Origin: Planctomycetota bacterium
Lineage (GTDB): Bacteria > Planctomycetota > Phycisphaerae > Sedimentisphaerales > Anaerohalosphaeraceae
Length of the DNA: 9,098 bases
NCBI GenBank assembly: GCA_003644215.1
Contig: QNBU01000028.1
Span: 1-9,098, forward strand
Direction of reading: 5' to 3'
The notes under the pieces were generated by a model. It was not told the DNA's origin and did not search any database. It saw only the letters and a list, made by a program, of their open reading frames with translations. The position numbers were made by a program, and so were the translations under genes. Positions within the stretch are counted from its first letter, which is position 1, and every line of letters begins with the position of its first letter. Shown here in pieces: positions 7,059-9,098 of this stretch.

Positions 7059-7507
7059 TATACTGGGATAATCTTTCCTAAAACAGTTGTTTGCGTTGCA
7101 CCCGTTGCACCGGGAATATTATTTGCGAACCCCTTGGTCGTTGCCCAGGCAAGTATCGCAAAAGACATCGCTTCTTTGGCATCCAGATCAATTCCCATCT
7201 CGTCGGTGGTCATGATCTTTATACCCTCAAATTTCGCCCGCAGCATCTTCACCAGTGTCATATTCCTGGCGCCGCCGCCACAAAGGATGATTTCATCGGG
7301 CATCGACGGCAGAAAGCGGCGGTAGGCCTTTGCTATTGTAAGTGCCGTAAACGCTGTAGTGGTTGCGATAAGATCGGCCTTGCTGATTTTGTCCGTTATG
7401 GCGTTTGCATATAATGACCGGCAGAATTGGAGTCCAAACTCTTCACGGCCGCATGTTTTGGGTGGGGATTTTCGAAGATAAGGATGGCCCAGCAAATGGT
7501 TCAGCAC
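7058..7507 (-). pseudogene. anmK: Anhydro-MurNAc kinase, C-terminal part (frame-disrupted anmK)
   Basis: This frame encodes the last 149 residues of AnmK, numbered from the GTG at 7507. It carries LGHPYL and PPKTCGREEFG (15-25), where the family has PPKSTGRE-x-F, the nucleotide-lobe motif ILCGGGARN (74-82), TTDEMGIDLDAKEA (100-113) and the terminal GATGATQTTVLGKI (133-146). All are well conserved, with no further stop or gap. A free-standing start at GTG 7507 is unlikely: the GGA upstream is 14 bases away and the fragment begins in the middle of a family helix. It should be read as the continuation of the frame ending at 7501. Alone it lacks the phosphate-binding loop and would not be active. 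It ends as TAATG with the murQ start. Confidence 0.85.
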
Positions 7508-7512
7508 AGATT
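7501..7512 (-). other. Single-base frameshift site in anmK
   Basis: On the minus strand the sequence reads AAT CTG TGC TGA in the N-terminal frame. Adding one base after CTG, for example AAT CTG GTG CTG AAC, restores N-L-V-L-N-H-L-L-G-H-P-Y, which has exactly the family spacing from the A-x-G motif to HPY. The change equals loss of one G from a GG pair. No slippery heptamer of the X-XXY-YYZ type is present, so programmed -1 frameshifting has no visible signal. A sequencing or assembly error or a real null mutation are the simpler readings. Confidence 0.8.
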
Positions 7513-8235
7513 GGCAGTCTGTCCTTTGGCAGCAAGGTTACCGTGATCGTCGTATTTCTTGTTTGTTAAGAGCGCCATCAGTCCGTCGATGATCATGTTG
7601 CCGGGGCCGGTGTCAAAAGCGATGATCTTTGCCGAAGATGTCTTTGCAGGCAGGAAGGTAACATTTGCAATCCCGCCAATATTCTGGATCGCACGGTTTA
7701 ACGACCGATGGCTAAACAGAACAGAATCTGCAAAAGGCACCAGCGGCGCACCCTGTCCGCCACAGGCAATATCGCGGGGACGAAAGTCGGCGACCGTCGT
7801 GATCCCGGTTTGCTGCGCAATGATCGAAGGTTCGCCAATTTGCAGCGTTGAACGAATACGGCGGCCGGAATAAGCTCTTCCTGCGGAGTTGTGATAGATC
7901 GTTTGCCCGTGCGAACCGATCAGATCGATCGAGTCAAGTGGAATCGATATCTTGCTACAGATTGAATCCAATGCTTTGGCAAAAAAGTGTCCAAAAACAA
8001 AATTATAGTGGCAAATATCATCAACATGCGAGGTAGACGGTTCAAAAAGATTGAACAGGGCCTTGCGGAGAGACGCAGGATAAGGCACCGTTCCAAAGCC
8101 AAGCAGTGTCTGTGATTGGTCGTCTATATCAACAATCGCCACATCGACCCCGTCAGCACTGGTGCCCGACATCAATCCGGCAACGCGAAGCCGTTTTGCA
8201 GTATTTAATTCAATGATTGACTTTCGATTCGCCAT
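7501..8235 (-). pseudogene. anmK: Anhydro-MurNAc kinase, N-terminal part (frame-disrupted anmK)
   Basis: AnmK phosphorylates 1,6-anhydro-MurNAc from wall turnover and opens its ring, giving MurNAc-6-phosphate for MurQ. This frame gives the first 244 residues of an expected 390 or so: GLMSGTSADGVDVAIVD (20-36, phosphate loop), GSHGQTIYH (107-115), LQIGEPSIIA (131-140), TVADFRPRDIACGGQGAPL (147-165), NIGGIANV (185-192), and FDTGPGNMIIDG (207-218) with the acidic residue of the active site. It then runs to AAKGQTANLC and stops, where intact homologues continue through the PPKSTGRE motif. There are about 16 residues more at the N-terminus than in E. coli AnmK. The ATG follows the upstream hydrolase stop by 2 nt (TAA AT ATG) with no Shine-Dalgarno, so translation is coupled. 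Intact motifs on both sides of the break suggest a recent lesion or a sequence error. Confidence 0.9.
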
Positions 8236-8237
8236 AT

Positions 8238-9098
8238 TTATTGTTTATCGGCAACTGTTAACATTTCCCGCTGTATTTTTCTGAACAATCTGGTGTTGTC
8301 AGAAAGCCGGGAGCGTTTATTACGCACCAGCCACAACTCGCTGAAGCGGCTGGTAATCGATTCGATTTGCCTTGCAAGCCGGACAAAGTGGGATCGTTGT
8401 ACGGTACGACCCCTTCGAATCTGTTTGACAACGAGTGTCCGCTTGGCTGCCAGAGAGTCCATATCAGCCGCCAGATTCATCTCTTTCAGTGCGATCCTTT
8501 CAAATTCCGGCAGGTTGGCAGAAATTGAGGGCCACAAAGAATTGCTCGAAAGAGAGTTGACAATTTTCTGCAATCCCTTTTCTGTCATCCTATCAATCGC
8601 ACTGGACGCTATTTCCGGTTCAACTTGAATAGGTTCATATAAGGCGTCAAAAAGAACCGATCGGTTGGGTGCTGTGGCTCCACACGACAGATAAGTATTT
8701 CCCAGCATCGTTATCGCTTTAGCCAGTTTGCTGTCCGTCTGACCAAACATGGATCGACAGAAATTTTCCGTAAATCGTTCGTTGTCAACGCCGCGTCCAT
8801 ACCAGGCATGGGCCGCGCCGTGTGCAAACGCATGCAGACTCACCCCCAGAAAGTTCCGGTGTCCATAGTCTCCCCAATCCGTGACGAGCATCCCTTCAGC
8901 CCTGTATTTCCGGCCTTGGGCGGCAAAGGATTTTATATTTTTCATGGAATTTTGAAGTCGGGAACCGTGTGTTAGCCAGCTGCTGGTCCCGGGGCAAACC
9001 ATGACATCGATTCCGGAATCAGAAACCTCCTGGGTCCGCTTGAGATTCGGTCCGTTATGTTCATATTCCCAGTTCAAAAGCGTGATGTCTTTGGGCAG
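8238..9098 (-). CDS. Glycoside hydrolase, family 20-like (C-terminal part, 5' cut by window)
   Basis: The frame is open to the window edge, so the N-terminus lies outside; the TTG at 9077 is not a true start, because in-frame codons (LPKDITL) precede it. The visible 286 residues begin near the end of a barrel: LLNWEYE (7-13), CPGTSSWL (35-42), then GMLVTDWGDYGHRNFLGVS (69-87). These resemble the final barrel strands of bacterial GH20-type beta-N-acetylhexosaminidases, in which TDWGD-x-GH is common. The catalytic Asp-Glu pair of GH20 would lie upstream, so activity cannot be judged. About 190 mostly helical residues follow, rich in Arg and Ser. Its place at the head of a MurNAc salvage operon fits release of GlcNAc from wall or chitin-like sugars. 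No signal peptide can be assessed. Another GH family with a similar barrel remains possible. Confidence 0.6.
   Translation of the reverse strand: MPKDITLLNWEYEHNGPNLKRTQEVSDSGIDVMVCPGTSSWLTHGSRLQNSMKNIKSFAAQGRKYRAEGMLVTDWGDYGHRNFLGVSLHAFAHGAAHAWYGRGVDNERFTENFCRSMFGQTDSKLAKAITMLGNTYLSCGATAPNRSVLFDALYEPIQVEPEIASSAIDRMTEKGLQKIVNSLSSNSLWPSISANLPEFERIALKEMNLAADMDSLAAKRTLVVKQIRRGRTVQRSHFVRLARQIESITSRFSELWLVRNKRSRLSDNTRLFRKIQREMLTVADKQ

Noticed and set aside
7501..7515. Programmed -1 ribosomal frameshift in anmK
   Set aside because: No slippery heptamer is present at the overlap, so a lesion or sequence error is simpler.
1..9098. CRISPR arrays, tRNA or rRNA genes, insertion sequences, phage genes
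   Set aside because: No repeat-spacer pattern, cloverleaf, rRNA-like segment, transposase or phage gene was seen on either strand.

Overview
The window holds two convergent gene clusters, each on its own strand, plus about 520 bp of leader DNA at the left end. Base composition is moderate. The gene content (lidless Hsp70 with membrane-bound partners, a family-20-like hydrolase, an SSS symporter in place of a PTS, a MurNAc recycling cassette) and the loose use of Shine-Dalgarno sites suggest an environmental bacterium of the Planctomycetota/PVC kind, possibly Phycisphaerae. This placement is inference from style of content; no rRNA or marker gene is present to prove it.

Left end (1-575): a possible leftward gene cut by the window edge (1-55), a candidate leftward promoter with a perfect 6-4-6 palindrome, a very short ORF with a strong Shine-Dalgarno site (281-325), and a weak candidate promoter for the rightward operon. 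Much of this stretch has no gene I can support.

Rightward operon (576-4648): three tightly spaced genes, with gaps of 14 and 15 nt. The first encodes a two-pass membrane protein whose cytoplasmic C-terminus looks like GrpE. The second encodes a short Hsp70 with an intact ATPase domain but no room for the alpha-helical lid. The third encodes a one-pass membrane protein with an unknown beta-rich region, a TerB-like segment and a C-terminal J-like segment with an HPD tripeptide. Together they look like a complete Hsp70 machine (exchange factor, ATPase, J-type partner) with both cochaperones tied to the membrane. This is the most unusual content of the window.

Leftward operon (9098 down to 4702): the end of a GH20-like hydrolase, anmK (1,6-anhydro-MurNAc kinase) split by a one-base frameshift, murQ (MurNAc-6-phosphate etherase), and an SSS-family sodium symporter. 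The genes abut or overlap (a 2 nt gap, then TAATG and GTGA overlaps), so they are very likely one transcript. The logic is salvage of cell-wall amino sugars: release of sugars, sodium-driven uptake, phosphorylation with ring opening, then lactyl-ether cleavage to GlcNAc-6-phosphate. The frameshift in anmK would break the kinase step unless it is a sequencing error or is bypassed.

The two operons end tail to tail, 53 bp apart, with no convincing terminator hairpin between them.
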